From the NCBI RefSeq assembly GCF_000213175.1, contig NW_009799100.1:2349734-2413733 (forward strand): a stretch of 64,000 nucleotides of DNA, read 5' to 3'. Positions 35,501 to 48,232 of this stretch are shown piece by piece. The stretch's first letter is position 1. Each line of letters opens with the position of its first letter. The position numbers and the translations under genes were made by a program. Under the pieces are notes generated by a model. That model was given only the letters and a program-made list of their open reading frames with translations. It searched no databases and was not told where the DNA came from. This DNA is from Neurospora tetrasperma FGSC 2508. Its lineage: Eukaryota; Ascomycota; Sordariomycetes; Sordariales; Sordariaceae.

Positions 35501-38196
35501 CTTGGTCAATTCCCAGATTCGGTTGACAGTATAGCCCGCGTGCATGGCGTTGGCAATGGCGAATAGACGCTGGTCAGAGGGGGTCTGGAGCTCGTCGTCG
35601 ACGGACATAAGCGCAGTCTTGGACTCGCTGAAGCCAAGGTTGTGAAAATCGATGGCACGAATGGCCTTCTGGATGGCCTCTTCAAATGTCCTGCCGATGC
35701 TCATGACCTCGCCGACACTCTTCATGGAAGAGCCGAGCTGAGTGGAGACGCGGGTGAACTTCTTCAGATCCCAACGAGGCATCTTGACCACAACATAATC
35801 CAGAGAAGGCTCGAAGCAAGCGCAGGTCACCTTGGTAACGGTGTTCTTGATCTCTTTCAGAGGAATACCGAGACCCAACTTGGCAGCAATGAAAGCCAAG
35901 GGGTATCCGGTGGCCTTGGAAGCCAAGGCCGAGGAACGCGACAATCTGGCATTGACTTCGATAATGCAGTATTCCCTGGAGAAGGGGTTCAGAGCATACT
36001 GGATGTTGCACTCGCCGACAACTCCAAGATGGCGGATGACGTTGACAGCAGTAGTGCGAAGCATGTTGTAGTCTTCATCGGAAAGCGTCTGGGAAGGCGC
36101 GACGACAATGGAATCGCCGGTGTGAATACCAAGAGGATCGAAGTTCTCCATGTTGCACACAGTGATACAGTTGTCCTGGGCGTCACGAACAACCTCGTAT
36201 TCGATCTCCTTCCAGCCCTTCATACTGCGCTCGACAAGGACCTGGGGACTGGCTGCCAGCGCCTTGTTGCACAGGTCAACGAGCTCAGCTTCGTTGTTGG
36301 CGAAGCCACTGCCGAGACCACCAAGAGCGTAGGCTGCACGAACGATAACCGGGTAACCAATGTCCTTGACTGCGTTGAGGGCCTCCTCAACACTGCTGGC
36401 CGAAGCGGACTTGGCACACTTCTCACCAATGGACTCCATGCTGCGAGCAAAGAGCTCACGGTCCTCCGTGGTGATGATGGTATCAATGGGGGTACCGAGA
36501 ACCTTGACACCAAGAGCCTCAAACTCATCCTTGAGCTGGATACCGACCGAGAGGGCCGTCTGGCCACCAAAGGTGCAGTAGATGGCATCGGGCTGTTCGT
36601 ACTTGATAACTTTCCGGACGAACTCGGCGTTTACGGGCAAGAAGTAGACCTTGTCGGCCAAGCCCTTGGAGGTCTGAATGGTGGCAATGTTGGGGTTGAT
36701 GAGGACAGTGTAGATGCCTTCCTCCTTCAAAGCCTTGATGGCCTGAGATCCCGAGTAGTCGAATTCGCCAGCCTGACCGATGCTGAGACCACCACTGCCC
36801 AAGACGAGGACCTTCTTGACATCGACACGGGGGTGGAGTCTCTCGTTCTCCTCAGTGGTACCACCGGGGAATTCGACACCCTTCTGGAGAAGAGTGTTGT
36901 CGGTGGTGCACTTGGCAACAGTCTGAATGAAGACATCAAAGAGGAACTCGGTGTCACGGGGGCCGGGAGTGCTCTCAGGGTGGAACTGGACACTGAAGTG
37001 GGGGCGGTCAACGTGCATGATACCCTCGTTGCTGCCATCATTGGCGTTGATGAACAGCTCCTGCCATCCGGTGGGGAGAGTGGTAGCGTCAACCGCATAA
37101 CCGTGGTTCTGCGAGGTGATATGGCACTTTCCAGTGACCATGCTTGTGCAAGGAATGTTGTGACCGCGGTTACCGAACTTGAGCTTGACCGTTTTGGCAC
37201 CGGCAGCACGAGCGAGCAGCTGGTGACCCAAGCAGATACCGAAGATGGGTGTGTTGTTCTTCTGCAGGGCGGCAGAGATGTGCTCGACAGTGGTGTCCAT
37301 GACCTTCGGGTCACCAGGACCGTTGGAGATGAACAGACCATCATATTCTTCCTTGGAGAAATCGTAGTCCCATGGGCAAACGAGGACTTCGACACCGCGC
37401 TTGATGAAGCACCTGAGCTGGTTGTACTTCATGCCGACATCGAGGCAGAGAATACGAAGGTTGCGACCCGAGGGGTGCTTGAGGGCAGTGGCCTCATCGG
37501 GCTTGTAGAGCTTGGGCTCCTTGATCGAGACTGAAAGTAGCGTGTTAGAAATGGTTTGCCCATCTTAGCGGAGGGCGCATGTTGCTTACCTTCGGCAACG
37601 AGGTTCTTCTCGTTGGGGTTAACCCATTCGATAGTCTCGAAGTGAGGCTTCCAGTCGCCAGGGACTCCGAGAGAAGGAGCGCTGACAGCCAAGTCTTCCT
37701 TCTGGAGAAGCATGCGACCAAGCATGCTACCCTTCTCGCGGATGCGCTTGGTGAGGGCGCGGGTATCGACACCGTACATGGCAGGGATGCCCTGCTCCTT
37801 GAGCCATGTTCCAAGGGACGAGGTGGCGAGGAAGTGCGAGAAGTCTTCACCAGCATAAGACGCGGTAACGAGACCGGCAATGTGAATCTGGTTGGACTCG
37901 AAGTGGGCGGGGAGATCCTTGAGAAGATCATCGACGGTTTCCCGCGAGGGGACGCCATAGTTTCCAACAAGAGGGAAGGTAATGACGAGAATCTGACCGC
38001 GGTACGAAGGATCGGTCACGGACTCAGGGTAGCCGACCATGCCGGTCTGGAAGACAAGCTCGCCGGCAATGCTCTTGGGCGCACCAAAGCTGTAGCCTTG
38101 GTAGGCAGAGCCATCCTCAAGCTCAAGGCAAACAAGGCCTTCGCAAGGCGCATCGGCGATGGGGGCCGTGGCGGGGCGGTAGACGGTCGCAGCCAT
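32570..38196 (-). CDS. pyr-3: pyrimidine-specific carbamoyl-phosphate synthase / aspartate transcarbamylase
   Basis: Three exons, 38196-37590, 37530-32696 and 32626-32570, encode 1832 residues. The enzyme makes carbamoyl phosphate from glutamine, bicarbonate and ATP and passes it to aspartate, the first two steps of UMP synthesis. Order: CPSase small chain and glutaminase (1-410, nucleophile Cys302 in GICLGHQLL, then FHPES), two synthetase halves (about 440-1380, [21 protein letters not shown] and [20 protein letters not shown]), an allosteric MGS domain (about 1390-1480) and ATCase (about 1530-1832, with [20 protein letters not shown] and MHPLPR). Ura2 and CAD are about 2200 residues because a dihydroorotase-like domain separates MGS and ATCase; here only about 50 residues lie between them. 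The 19-codon last exon restores the usual ATCase end, [21 protein letters not shown]. In Neurospora this is the pyr-3 product. Confidence 0.95.
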
Positions 38197-41100
38197 GATG
38201 GAAACAGGTGAACTTTTAGAGTATAAACAAAAAAGAGAGAGAAATGACTATGGTAAGAAGGGTATAGTGGAAAAGAAAAGAGTAGTGAAAAAGCGGCACA
38301 AAATCGAGAATGGAAGACGGTGGTTGAGAGGACGTCAAAGATGGTGAGAGCTTCGTCAAGAAGAGCTCAGGAGCTGATTCGTTTTCGTTGGGGGGAGAAC
38401 AGCGAGAAACTGGCAAGATGATGTTGGTGGGAATGTGTATGTTTCAGCTGGATATCCTCACTATCCAAGCTCGATATGGCCTCTGCTTGATAGCAAGAGG
38501 AAGAGAGAGAGGAGAGGAGAGGAAGAGAAAGGATCCCAGGACTCGACCACGGGGTAAATATTTTTTTTCTTGTTTCGGCAGCCTCGAGGAGCCCCGCCAA
38601 ACCGTCAGCCCGCCACGCTGTGCCCGTAATTGGGTTGGGGACAGACGGCCTGGGCGACGGAGCGAGGCGAGTGGGATTCAGAAAAGTTTTCCGTTATTCA
38701 CGCCATTGTCCAATGCCGTCTTCGGTGGCTCGTGAGAACCTGGAGGGGCGGGTCCAGCGGGAGTTGGCAGGGCCGGCAGCGCCGCAGGGCCGCGACACCT
38801 GCACATCCGGCAGGCAAGGTTTTAGCGCGGGGCAGCGGGGATCCCCTGAACACTGAACGACCGTCGTGGAGGGGTCCCCAGACGATTTTAGCTTGCGTCG
38901 CCTGCCAAGTTCGTCTAGAGCCAAACCCGAAAACCAATGATATTACAGGTGAAGAGAACTATGTGGGGGGGGTTTGTCAAAGACCCTGTACCGTGGCCCG
39001 CCCAGGACAAAATCTTGATGACACCCGGACCCGAGTTCAGATTTTGATCTTGGACCCGGCAAAAGGCTGGCCGGCTTTAACGTAAAGACACCATGACTAT
39101 GAATGCGTTGAGCCGATACCACTACTAACACTACAGAACTGTATAGACTTCGAAGGCGCCGTCGCTGAGCATTCAATGCAATAGAACCTGTTGATTTGCG
39201 TGGTATTCGACTGAGTTTGGTGGTGTTTTGTGTGCTGAACTCAGGTGTCATCAATCTTGTCGTGTGCGACCGTGGGGTACCATCACTACCACAGAAATCC
39301 ATGTCAACAAGTGCTGTCCCCTGTCACCAATCCGGGGCCCGTCCGTCCTGGTGTCCGGCATTTTCGCCGTCCCTATTTTGTCACTGCAGATCGGTCGTCT
39401 TCGACTACGTACCATCATTATTAGGACCGATGCAATGCCGTAAGGCCCGTGACGGCAGGAGAGGACCGGCAGAGTTGCAGCATGTTGTCACAATCACCAT
39501 CCGATGTTCGATGTTGATATGTTCGCTAAAATTTCAGCATTGGCCGAAACCATCTTTTTTTGCTTGCCCTACATGATACATATGCAGTGTATGCATCTGG
39601 TCGTCCTCGCCAAAATCGCGATGGGGTACACTCCACCTCTGCAGGGATAGAAATGGTTAGCTCGGTTCTTGCGAGTGGCAAAGAACCTTAATTTTTTGCA
39701 CAGGAAATGGCTCTCCTGTCGTCTGCCTACTCCCTGTTTCTTGTTCGATCGTCGTACCAAGCTAACCTTTTATATCCATGCAGAAGAGGTGAGCAAAATG
39801 GGCTTCTGCTGATCGAAGCGAGTTTTTCCTCTTACGTACGCCAACCAGCCATCTGTGGGGTTATGGAGCAGCGGTATCGCTTGCTCTTTGGGGCTCGTCA
39901 GAGTCATCGTTCGCATCGGGTCCGGTTGTCGGGATCTTAACACCGATCTCAACCGTCCCGTAGCCCTCACCTGCCAAAGTCTTCTGGCGGCGGACGCTCA
40001 CCATAGCCCACGCAGTGCGTGCTGGTGTCAGTTGCTGACTGTATATCGAGACTTGAGAGCTTCATGTACCTTTGTGTTTGCAATATAGCGGGACGTGCAC
40101 TGTGAGGAAACGGATAAGCAACTAGGTTGATGGAGTCAGTCTCCGAGTCATACTGCTAGCATGCCAAAGGATTTGCAAGAGTGCGGAATTCCAAACATCA
40201 TGTTCCGCTCCAAGTATGGTGAGTTTGTGCTTCGGGTTTTGGCCGGTGCCATCGTCTCGCTGTATGCACCACCACCCGGAAAGTCCGCCAGGGAAAATGG
40301 GCCATCCGGCTCGGAGTGGGTCTTGTTTTCGCCGGGCAAGGACCGGTGTCTGCTTGGGATTGTAAGCTCTTTACAAGTATGAGGCTCGGACTCTTATTTC
40401 GCACACGGCGGGGCTCCTGGGTTAGGGTCCTTATACACTACGTCCAGCGATCCAAGAATGTAACGTACAGCTGGTGCTGTACCGATCTAAACTCCATTGC
40501 CCACCAGGCTGTCAACTACTGTGGTGGTTCCTTGGACCGTAGTACAGGCCTAGACAAACACTGGTCAATGTGACAGGAAGAGCAATTGCACCGAGAAGGT
40601 GCAGTAGCCGTAACGGGACATGACGCCGCCCCAAGGCGCTCCGCACCACCATAGTCAGCGATGTTTGCAGCCTCGAGATCGTCAGCTGGCCGTAGAGGTT
40701 CGTGGAGGGTGTGGCAGGTAATACAGCTGTTATGTGTTCTGTATCAAAGTACCCAGGATCGTTGATGACGGTCGTAACCCCATCTGCCCATGTTCAACGT
40801 AAACCTTTCTTCGAATTTGCTTCGAGATGCGTAGCTGAGACAGTTGTGGACGACTGATGAAGTAGGCACGTAGGACGCCTCATCAGTTATCAATGGTTCG
40901 AAAGACTGAAATTCATATCCGACTCGTTAGCCTGACAGGACGTCTCATAGCTTCTAATGAGAGCACTTGGTGAAGCAAGAAATGGTTTGGGCTTGCCGTG
41001 TCGCCTCGTCCAACTGGATGTAAGTGCCCGTCGTGGCGGATGCGGCTTGTGACCGAATCGAATGACTTGTTGCAACCCTCCATCACATCTCAACCTATCC

Positions 41101-43169
41101 AGCATCGACGGCGGACCCACCCGGACTAGCGAGACGACCATCGACCGGTCTCCTACAATCGCTGTTGCATCGAGACAAATCTTTGATCATGTGTCACCAC
41201 CAGGACCCTGCGTGATGGCAATATAAGTATCGACGATATATATACATCCAGACATGCAGTCGCTAGTGTCAATCGTCATCTGGCAAAAGCCCAGCGGACG
41301 GCTTGCGGGCAATAACGCTCAGTATGCGGAATAAAATTCCATGATAAGAAGAGTGAGACAGCTCGCACCAAGCGCAAGAGAGAGGGTCTGTCTCATGGTT
41401 TTGAATCATCTTGACCGCCCTCGAGGCCTTGACAAGCACTCTCTCAGCCTCATTCAAGGCAGTACGTCGGCAGGCTGTGCTTGGCAGCGACCATACTCTG
41501 GATACGATTCGAGGAAGATGGAATGGGGGCTTGTACCAGGTGCACACGAAGGAAAAACAAAAGAGGTTGTCTCATTCGCTCGATTGCTCATGTGAGATCG
41601 GCCGCGTTCCGTTGAGGCCTTGAACGGGAAGAGTGGGCCTTGGTGCAATGGTGACAGGGAAGAGGGAGAGCGGAACTGAGGGAGATGATAACGTCAAAAC
41701 TTATAATAAGGATTCATTCCGCCTCAAAGACAAAAGCAGTGAGCCTTCTGTCGGTCTGTCGAAATTCAATGGGAAGAAAGAGTGCAAAGTGGAAATGGAA
41801 CTTGATGAGAGATTTGAGACTGGACCCAGCAACTTGGAGGTTCCATTCGTCAAGCGTGGTCTGGGCGGCTTGGGAGAGTGAGAACCACTAAATGGCAAGA
41901 TGGCCAGGTAGGCTGGCGTGATTGGTGGCATGTGCGTGGGAAGGCGCTGATGGGAGCAAGGGCCCCCGGTCAGCCCCAAGATTGTATTGTTTCGGACTGT
42001 CTTGTGCCCTGCGATGCTCTGACCATCGTGCTGCTCACCGCATTCCTACCTAGGATTTCCTCAGTCACCAAACTCCGCACATCCTTCTTATCATCCATTC
42101 ATGGTTAGACGAAGCCCGTGTTTGACACTAGGCAGTTTGGGTTCCATCATCTTCCGACACATCTCACGGTTGTTCCCCTCTTTCGAGCTCACCACGATGG
42201 TTACTTGTCAGTGTCAGGTGCTGTTGCGCTTCACGCGCGTCATTTGTCTTGCAGCAGCCCATGTCGAGACTCCCGTGATCTGTCTATGGTGTTGTCAAAG
42301 TCTCGGAGCAAAAACCTAAAGATGGCTCCTACGTAAGAAAGAAGACCGCTTCACTTACATCGGGTAAAATACAAGGACGGGAATGGTTGCGGCTCACGGT
42401 GGGCAGTCAAGACGAAAAGGTTGAAAGTTACAGCCTCCAAGAATACACAATCGGTACCTGCCACTTTGCTGGATCGGGGAAACCAGGCGGGCTTGGTCTC
42501 CAGAAGTTGTCTTGTCACTTGAGACGAAACAACGGGACGACCTGAGCTAACTTGCAACTAGGTTGTCAACGTGCCACTAAGTGACAAGGGAATTGGAAAG
42601 CCTCGACGCCAGCGACCTTTGGTTGCCTTTCTTCCTTCGTTTCTTTCTTCCCGTCTTCCTGTTCTTATTCCTGGACCTGCTGGCTTCTGGATTGTAGCCG
42701 CCGCTGTGTAACCGGCGTACAGCCATTTCTTTTCTGCACCACCTCATCTCATCATCGAGGCGCCCCCCCCGCGACTCGACTGTATCCCGGAGATCCGACT
42801 TACTTATCTCGAGGTTGCCTCTACGTCAAGTCCGGCTCCCCGGATTTCTCAGCTTCGCATCCTCTCCCGCTGAAATTCCACTGCGGTAACCAGGGTATCG
42901 CTCTGGCCGGCCTCATATTTTATATCAGGACTACGTTCAGTCCCCTGCCTTACTGAAAACAACCCCTTGTCTCTATTCCTTGCCTTATCTTGTTCGCCCC
43001 TCTCGCAAGTCGCAAACATCAACCTACGCCAACCTTCTCGCCTCGATCCCATTACCATTCCTCACCAGTGGCCCGCGGTTTTGCGATAATGACCGCGTCC
43101 ATGGCGCTTTAAACGTCCAAAAGAACTTGAGTCGGGGGCCATCGAGACCCGTTGGGGCCAGGAGAAAGC
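38197..43169. other. 5 kb gene-poor region between divergent pyr-3 and yvc-1
   Basis: This spacer lies between two divergent genes and must hold both promoters. The first 400 bases are purine-rich on the plus strand (CT-rich on the pyr-3 strand), as expected of its leader; the last 500 before 43170 are CT-rich and look like the yvc-1 leader. Short frames at 38630-39085, 39196-39576, 40161-40382 and 41633-41881 show no domain. A small unannotated gene cannot be excluded, but none is supported. No RNA gene, RIP relic or repeat array was found. Confidence 0.4.
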
Positions 43170-46100
43170 ATGCTGTCCACCTTGATACGACCCTTCAAGG
43201 GTGCTGCGCGCAACCCAGATGACGGCGATTTACTTGAGAGAAACTCGGAACCGCTACTACGACGTCCTGCTTCTGTCCGGAGTTATACGCAACATCGACA
43301 CGCGACCGCCGACTTCACCGAGGCCGACGATGACGATGACGAGTCCGACGATGCGAGACAACCACGCCAGAACGCTTCCAACCGAGGTACTGAGGATGAA
43401 GATGGTCTGAATCAGGCAATTGGTGTTCTGCCGCTCTTCTATGCTGGGCACCTTGGTATGATACCTTCCGTTGCTCCATATACACCAAAGACCATGTGCA
43501 AGGCTAATCTTGTACAAACCGCTAGATTCCCTTCCAATATATAGCATGACGCATGCTATCCGCATTATTGTTCAGGCAAGAACGGATACGACCTTGACCT
43601 GGGAGCAGTTGAGGTCTCCCCAAGTGTTTCAATTTCTGGTAAAGCCAATGCAACAACAGATTCGGTCCCAGCATTTCTCAAGAGGAACTCTATATGCCCT
43701 GATGGCAAACTGTCTTCAATTCGAAAAAGAGTCTCAAGTTTACCCAGCAAACACTGGCACCAGCAGCACACGAGCCAAGGTTTGCGAGTTGCTAGCCATC
43801 AAGCTACTCAAGGAATACTCGACTCGGGAACTTGTTGATGCCCTATCCTATGACTTTTATCCTCTACAGGGCGTCACGGGATTGCATATGCCGACCAATT
43901 CGAATAAGAGGGAGAAGCCGGCCGCCATGAGAACATCAACTCTCGAAGTCGCCATACGAGCCTCGGCAAAACACTTCTTGTCCCATCCTCTGGTCGTACA
44001 ACAACTTGAGGCCATTTGGAATGGCGCCATTAGCTTTTACTCTGCCGCAGATCAGTTACATCGTCGCACCTCGATAGCTACCGATTTATCTTCCGCCCAG
44101 TCTCGCCGCCAAAGCACGGTACGAACACCACTCCTTGGTAGTCAGCAAGGCAAAGAGGACCGTCTCAGGGGCCAACCATTGCCGCTGGGACGAAGATCTG
44201 TTACGCTGTACGATCCTCGTCAAGCCTCGGTTTTCAAACTCTCACGACTGAGGGTCCCACGATATCGCCAGTTTCTCTCTACCTGCTCACTGGGTGTTCT
44301 TCTCTGCCTGTTCATGGCTGTTCTCAATGAGAGATCCAGCACAATCACCACGCTGGAGTTGATCTTCTGGTTCTGGAGCGCTGGGTTTATGCTCGATGAA
44401 ATCATCGGCTTCAACGAGCACGGATTCTCGCTCTACATCATGAGCTTCTGGAACATTTTCGACCTGGGTATCCTGTTGCTGTTGATCATCTACTACTGCA
44501 TGCGCATCTACGGCGTATTCCTTCTCGACCCACACAAGCTGAACGACAATGCCTATGATGTACTCGCTGCTATCGCCATCCTTTTGCTCCCCAGGATTTT
44601 CAGTATATTGGATCACTATCAGTACTTTTCACAGTTACTGATAGCATTCCGGCTCATGGCTGTTGACCTAGTTGCGGTTTTCGTCTTGGTCATTGTAGTC
44701 TGCTGCGGTTTCTCGGTGTTCTTCATCTCCAAAAGCACGAACGATCCGAGTGTAGTAGCATACAGCATGTTTCAGATACTGGTGGGTTATAGTCCGGCTG
44801 CCTGGGAAATATGGCCGGATCATAACTGGTTGGGGAAGATGTTACTTGGCCTGTTTCTCATCATTTGCCACTTCGTGATTGTGTAAGCTGAGAAGATCAA
44901 ATGCCCGGAGTGTGCAAAGGCTGACCTTCTTTTAGGACACTACTTGTGACCGTGCTAACAAACTCATTTATGGCTATCGCATTGAACGCAAAGCAGGAGC
45001 ATCAGTGAGTCACTCTCGATGTCATGTTACTGTCTTCTCACTAGGTCTTTGCTAATCTATACAGGTTTCTCTTCGCCATCAACACGATTTCCATGGTGAA
45101 AAACGACTCACTTTTTTCATACGTTGCACCGGTCAACATTCTTGCATGGGCATTGACCCCACTAAGATTTTTAATGCCCATGAAGCAGTTTGTCTGGCTC
45201 AATCGCACCGTCATCAAAGCGACTCACTTCCCCCTATTACTCATCATTTTCATTTATGAAAGGTTCATTTTGGCCCCCTCTATGTACGAGCCGACGGACC
45301 TGGTGGAAAATCCAGGCCGCAGCCGTCACAGAGCGGTTTCCATTGTAGACCCCGCAAGCAGGACAGCACTCTTCAGCCCGAGCCTTCGAATTCGTGAAGA
45401 ATCGTTGGTGGGTTTTCAGAAGGATCGTGCCTTGGAAGAGGTGTTCCGACGTGCTCCTGATTCTGCAACTATACGGACTCAACGACGTACCGAGCGTAGG
45501 AAGACGCAAAATGCCATCCGAACGTGGATGGACCAACAAGATGGGACGTTTACGTCTCCTCACGACTACGGTGCTGTTGACAATAGACCGGCACAGGATT
45601 GGCAGAGGAGAATGAGCATGGTGAGGGAGCAACCAAAGAGGTTTTCAGGACATGATCCAGACACGAGATCAACAGCAAGCGATCCGGCCGATATGGTATC
45701 TAATGCGACATTCCCGGCCGTCCCCGAATATCTCAACAATGGCACTGTCCGGCGGGATTTTGCGAACGAGGCGAAGGAGAACACCGATGCGGAAAACGGT
45801 GATGACGAGCTGGTTACAAATGACGAGTATGAGGAGGACAATGCAACTCACGACACCGAACAGGTACGAAACTATATGGATGAAGGCCAGTCGACCGAGA
45901 CAGGAGAGGACTACTTCACGACATGGGTTCCGTCACGCTTCAATCCGGGACTTACCTCAGCGCAGAGAACGCCGGTATCCCCACGTCCCGGAACGTGGCG
46001 ACGAGTACCCATGCACAACCGTACCATGTCGAACAACACGATGATCTTTGCGCCTGCGCAGGATCGGCCCCTTGAGAGTTCTTCTTCCGCATCGATGGAC

Positions 46101-47150
46101 CCGTCATTGCCATCTCAGTCTCGTCCCCACAGCACTCGGCATGGCATACCCGAAGGGTCGGTAGCAAGTCCAACCGCAGGTCTTCGTTCTCCACGTCGCT
46201 CCTTATACTTGGCATCCTCCCGCCCACAGAGCATGGTGATGTCGCCACGAGCTATGGTCCGAATCGCTCCAAACAACCGCTCGGCTCTGGCATTGGAAAT
46301 CCCAGATAGCGCTAGTGGAACTCATGACAGCCCGTCGTCCCGACGACAATCATCCGTCGAGCTGCCCAACTCCGCCGACCTTGACCCATCAGCGCTCGGA
46401 GCTGGTTCTCAAGCGGGTAATGGCGTGATGTCCAGTACCACTACGCTGGCTGCGGCCATGCTTGAGAAGAGATCCCAGCAAGAGCAGGACAGCAACCGGA
46501 TGAACAAGCTGATGCTGGCAAAGATGAATCTACAGGCTAGTCTTGGCGAGGTGGTGCGCGAGATGCAAGTCTTGAGGAGCACGGCACCTAGCACGGCTGG
46601 GAATTCCGCAGACGAAGGTACAAGCAGTGGTAGCTATTTGGCCAAAAAAGCGATAGAACAGCAGCACCAGCAGCAGTACAGCACTCCGTCAAGGCGGGGG
46701 TCAGGAGAAGAGAGAAGGTCGTCCAGGTTGTCCAGCTCGGCTGGCTCGGCTGGCTCGACAAACAGAGATATGGCAAATCGGGGGCTACGAAGATCGTTCA
46801 GGAGGTTGGAGACTGCCACTAGAATGCCGACTTTGAGTGGGCACGAAACTATAGACAGGAGGGGGAATTCGAGAGAAGAACACGAGGAAGATGACAGCGA
46901 CTATTCGAAAAGCGAGGTGAACAACAAGATCTTTGAGCCGAGGCACAACCGGAGGAGTAAAGGAAAGGGAAAAGTTGCTATTGGAGCAGCAATAGCAGCG
47001 GCAGCAGCATCATCGAACCTAGATGAGCGGGAGGACGACGATCGTCGCCGTCATCAGGTTGGTGGTGGTAGTTCGCTGGATGAGCGCCACCATCGCATGG
47101 ACGACTTGATCAGGAGCGGTGATTTTGCTCTGAAAGAAGGGGTAAATTAA
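43170..47150 (+). CDS. yvc-1: vacuolar TRP-type cation channel Yvc1 (TRPY)
   Basis: Four exons, 43170-43455, 43526-44882, 44936-45004 and 45065-47150, encode 1265 residues. Yvc1 releases calcium from the vacuole on hyperosmotic shock or membrane stretch. A cytosolic N terminus with an acidic run (TEADDDDDESDD) and a helical domain (about 96-335) precedes six membrane segments between about 343 and 645 (CSLGVLLCLFMAVL, FDLGILLLLIIYYCM, AVDLVAVFVLVIVVCCGFSVFF, LLGLFLIICHFVIV). The pore loop is near 506-526 (FQILVGYSPAAWEIWP). After FPLLLIIFIYERF comes a tail of about 620 residues rich in Ser, Arg and acidic residues and probably disordered, so the protein is nearly twice the 675 residues of yeast Yvc1. 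The tail has a coiled-coil-like stretch (near AMLEKRSQQEQDSNRMNKLM). Introns 2 and 3 flank a tiny 69-nt exon covering the end of the last membrane segment. Confidence 0.92.
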
Positions 47151-47830
47151 AAGGAAAGGGCAGGTCCGCTTAGGGAAAAGAAGGGTCGGAGTGACTGATT
47201 GATATCCTTTGCATAATCTGCATATGCATGTCTGAATTATGGTATTTATTTGTCTTTTCTTTTCCTTTTGGGTTTCTTTTCTATGTCTCTTTACTCTCAT
47301 GTTGGGGTTTCTCTCTGATGGGTTAGCATCTTATACTACCTAGGCACTATTTAAGGTAGTCGCTGCATTGGTAAGGCGTTGAAACTGAAGTTTTAGCCAG
47401 AATGGCATGTTAGTTGTTCATAATTGCATGGTTGACATGCATGTGCTTAGCATCTCTTTGAGTTTGGGGTTTTTGAGTTATGTCTTGTTGCCGTTTTTTT
47501 AACAAAGTAAAATTGACGCGATTCGCGTTTGACTATCTTCATGCTTTGCTGTTGCCATTCTGGTTATTCTGACAAAGTTGATCAACGCTAATCCAGGACC
47601 GCATCAACTTATGCATCCGCTCGCACGAACGCATCTTCCAAATTCAAATCCCAAACTTCCTGCTGTTGTCATTATCGTCCACGCAGAAATTCTACACCTC
47701 CCGCATCATCCAACTCATGTCGCTTCATTATTCATCACTCATCAACACATTTGTGCACGAACATCCCACATCCATCACCCTATATCACCCACCCCTTTCG
47801 CCTTTCCATTCTTCCCCCCGGATAGAAAAA
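47151..47830. other. convergent intergenic region, yvc-1 to small membrane-protein gene
   Basis: 680 bases between two converging genes. It is T-rich around 47240-47300 and 47480-47510, as usual for fungal 3' ends. Frames at 47578-47862 run through the 3' end of the small gene on the opposite strand and are not credible. Confidence 0.4.
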
Positions 47831-48232
47831 TCAGATTCCCCCACCACTCCTGTCCACGCTGACAAAGAACCGCGAACCAGGCGAGCTCTTCTGAGCCAGC
47901 TCGTTGTTGCGGATCGTCGTCGACACGTGTCTGAAGACGGCGCCGACGCCGACGAGGGCGAGGGTGAAGATGGCTAGGCGGGGGTGGCGGCTTTCGGGTT
48001 TGGAGAGAGTGTGAGTGAGCTGGGTTGGGGAGATATAGAAGTCGGTGTAGATCCGATGGAAAAGAAAGTTGGGAGGCGGAAAGGGGAGGAGTAGGTAGGT
48101 GGAAGGTGGAAAGCGGAAGGGGAAAGGGGGGAGGTGAACTTACACGAATAGTCGCGGGGAGGAGGAAGAGGAGGACCCGGGAGAGACGCCGCCGCTGCTG
48201 AGGGCGACGTAGGAAGCGGGAGAGGGAAACAT
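47831..48232 (-). CDS. small single-membrane-segment protein, two exons
   Basis: The second exon (48019-47831) encodes LTHTLSKPESRHPRLAIF, a membrane-length hydrophobic run (LAIFTLALVGVGAVF) and a polar end with IRNNELAQKSS, finishing VSVDRSGGGI. Its codons show the strong C-ending preference of the neighbouring genes, so it is very likely coding. The only good upstream start in reach is ATG 48232, giving MFPSPASYVALSSGG and a Ser-rich end PRLF at 48146. Joining the two in frame needs a GTGTAA donor at 48145 and the CCCAG acceptor at 48020, for 91 residues. A stronger GTAAGT donor two bases on (48143) shifts the frame with that acceptor but fits one at 47991, giving about 82 residues. The exact splice is undecided. 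A short N terminus plus one helix suggests a mitochondrial or ER membrane protein; I do not recognise a family. Confidence 0.55.

Noticed and set aside
35642-37534. A 630-codon open frame antisense to the CPSase-ATCase gene
   Set aside because: It is the mirror of a highly biased coding exon. C-ending codons on one strand suppress stops in one antisense frame. The translation has no domain and reads as a shadow.
40161-40382. A 73-codon frame with a fairly normal composition between pyr-3 and yvc-1
   Set aside because: No splice partner, homologue or domain recognised; isolated short frames of this size are expected by chance.
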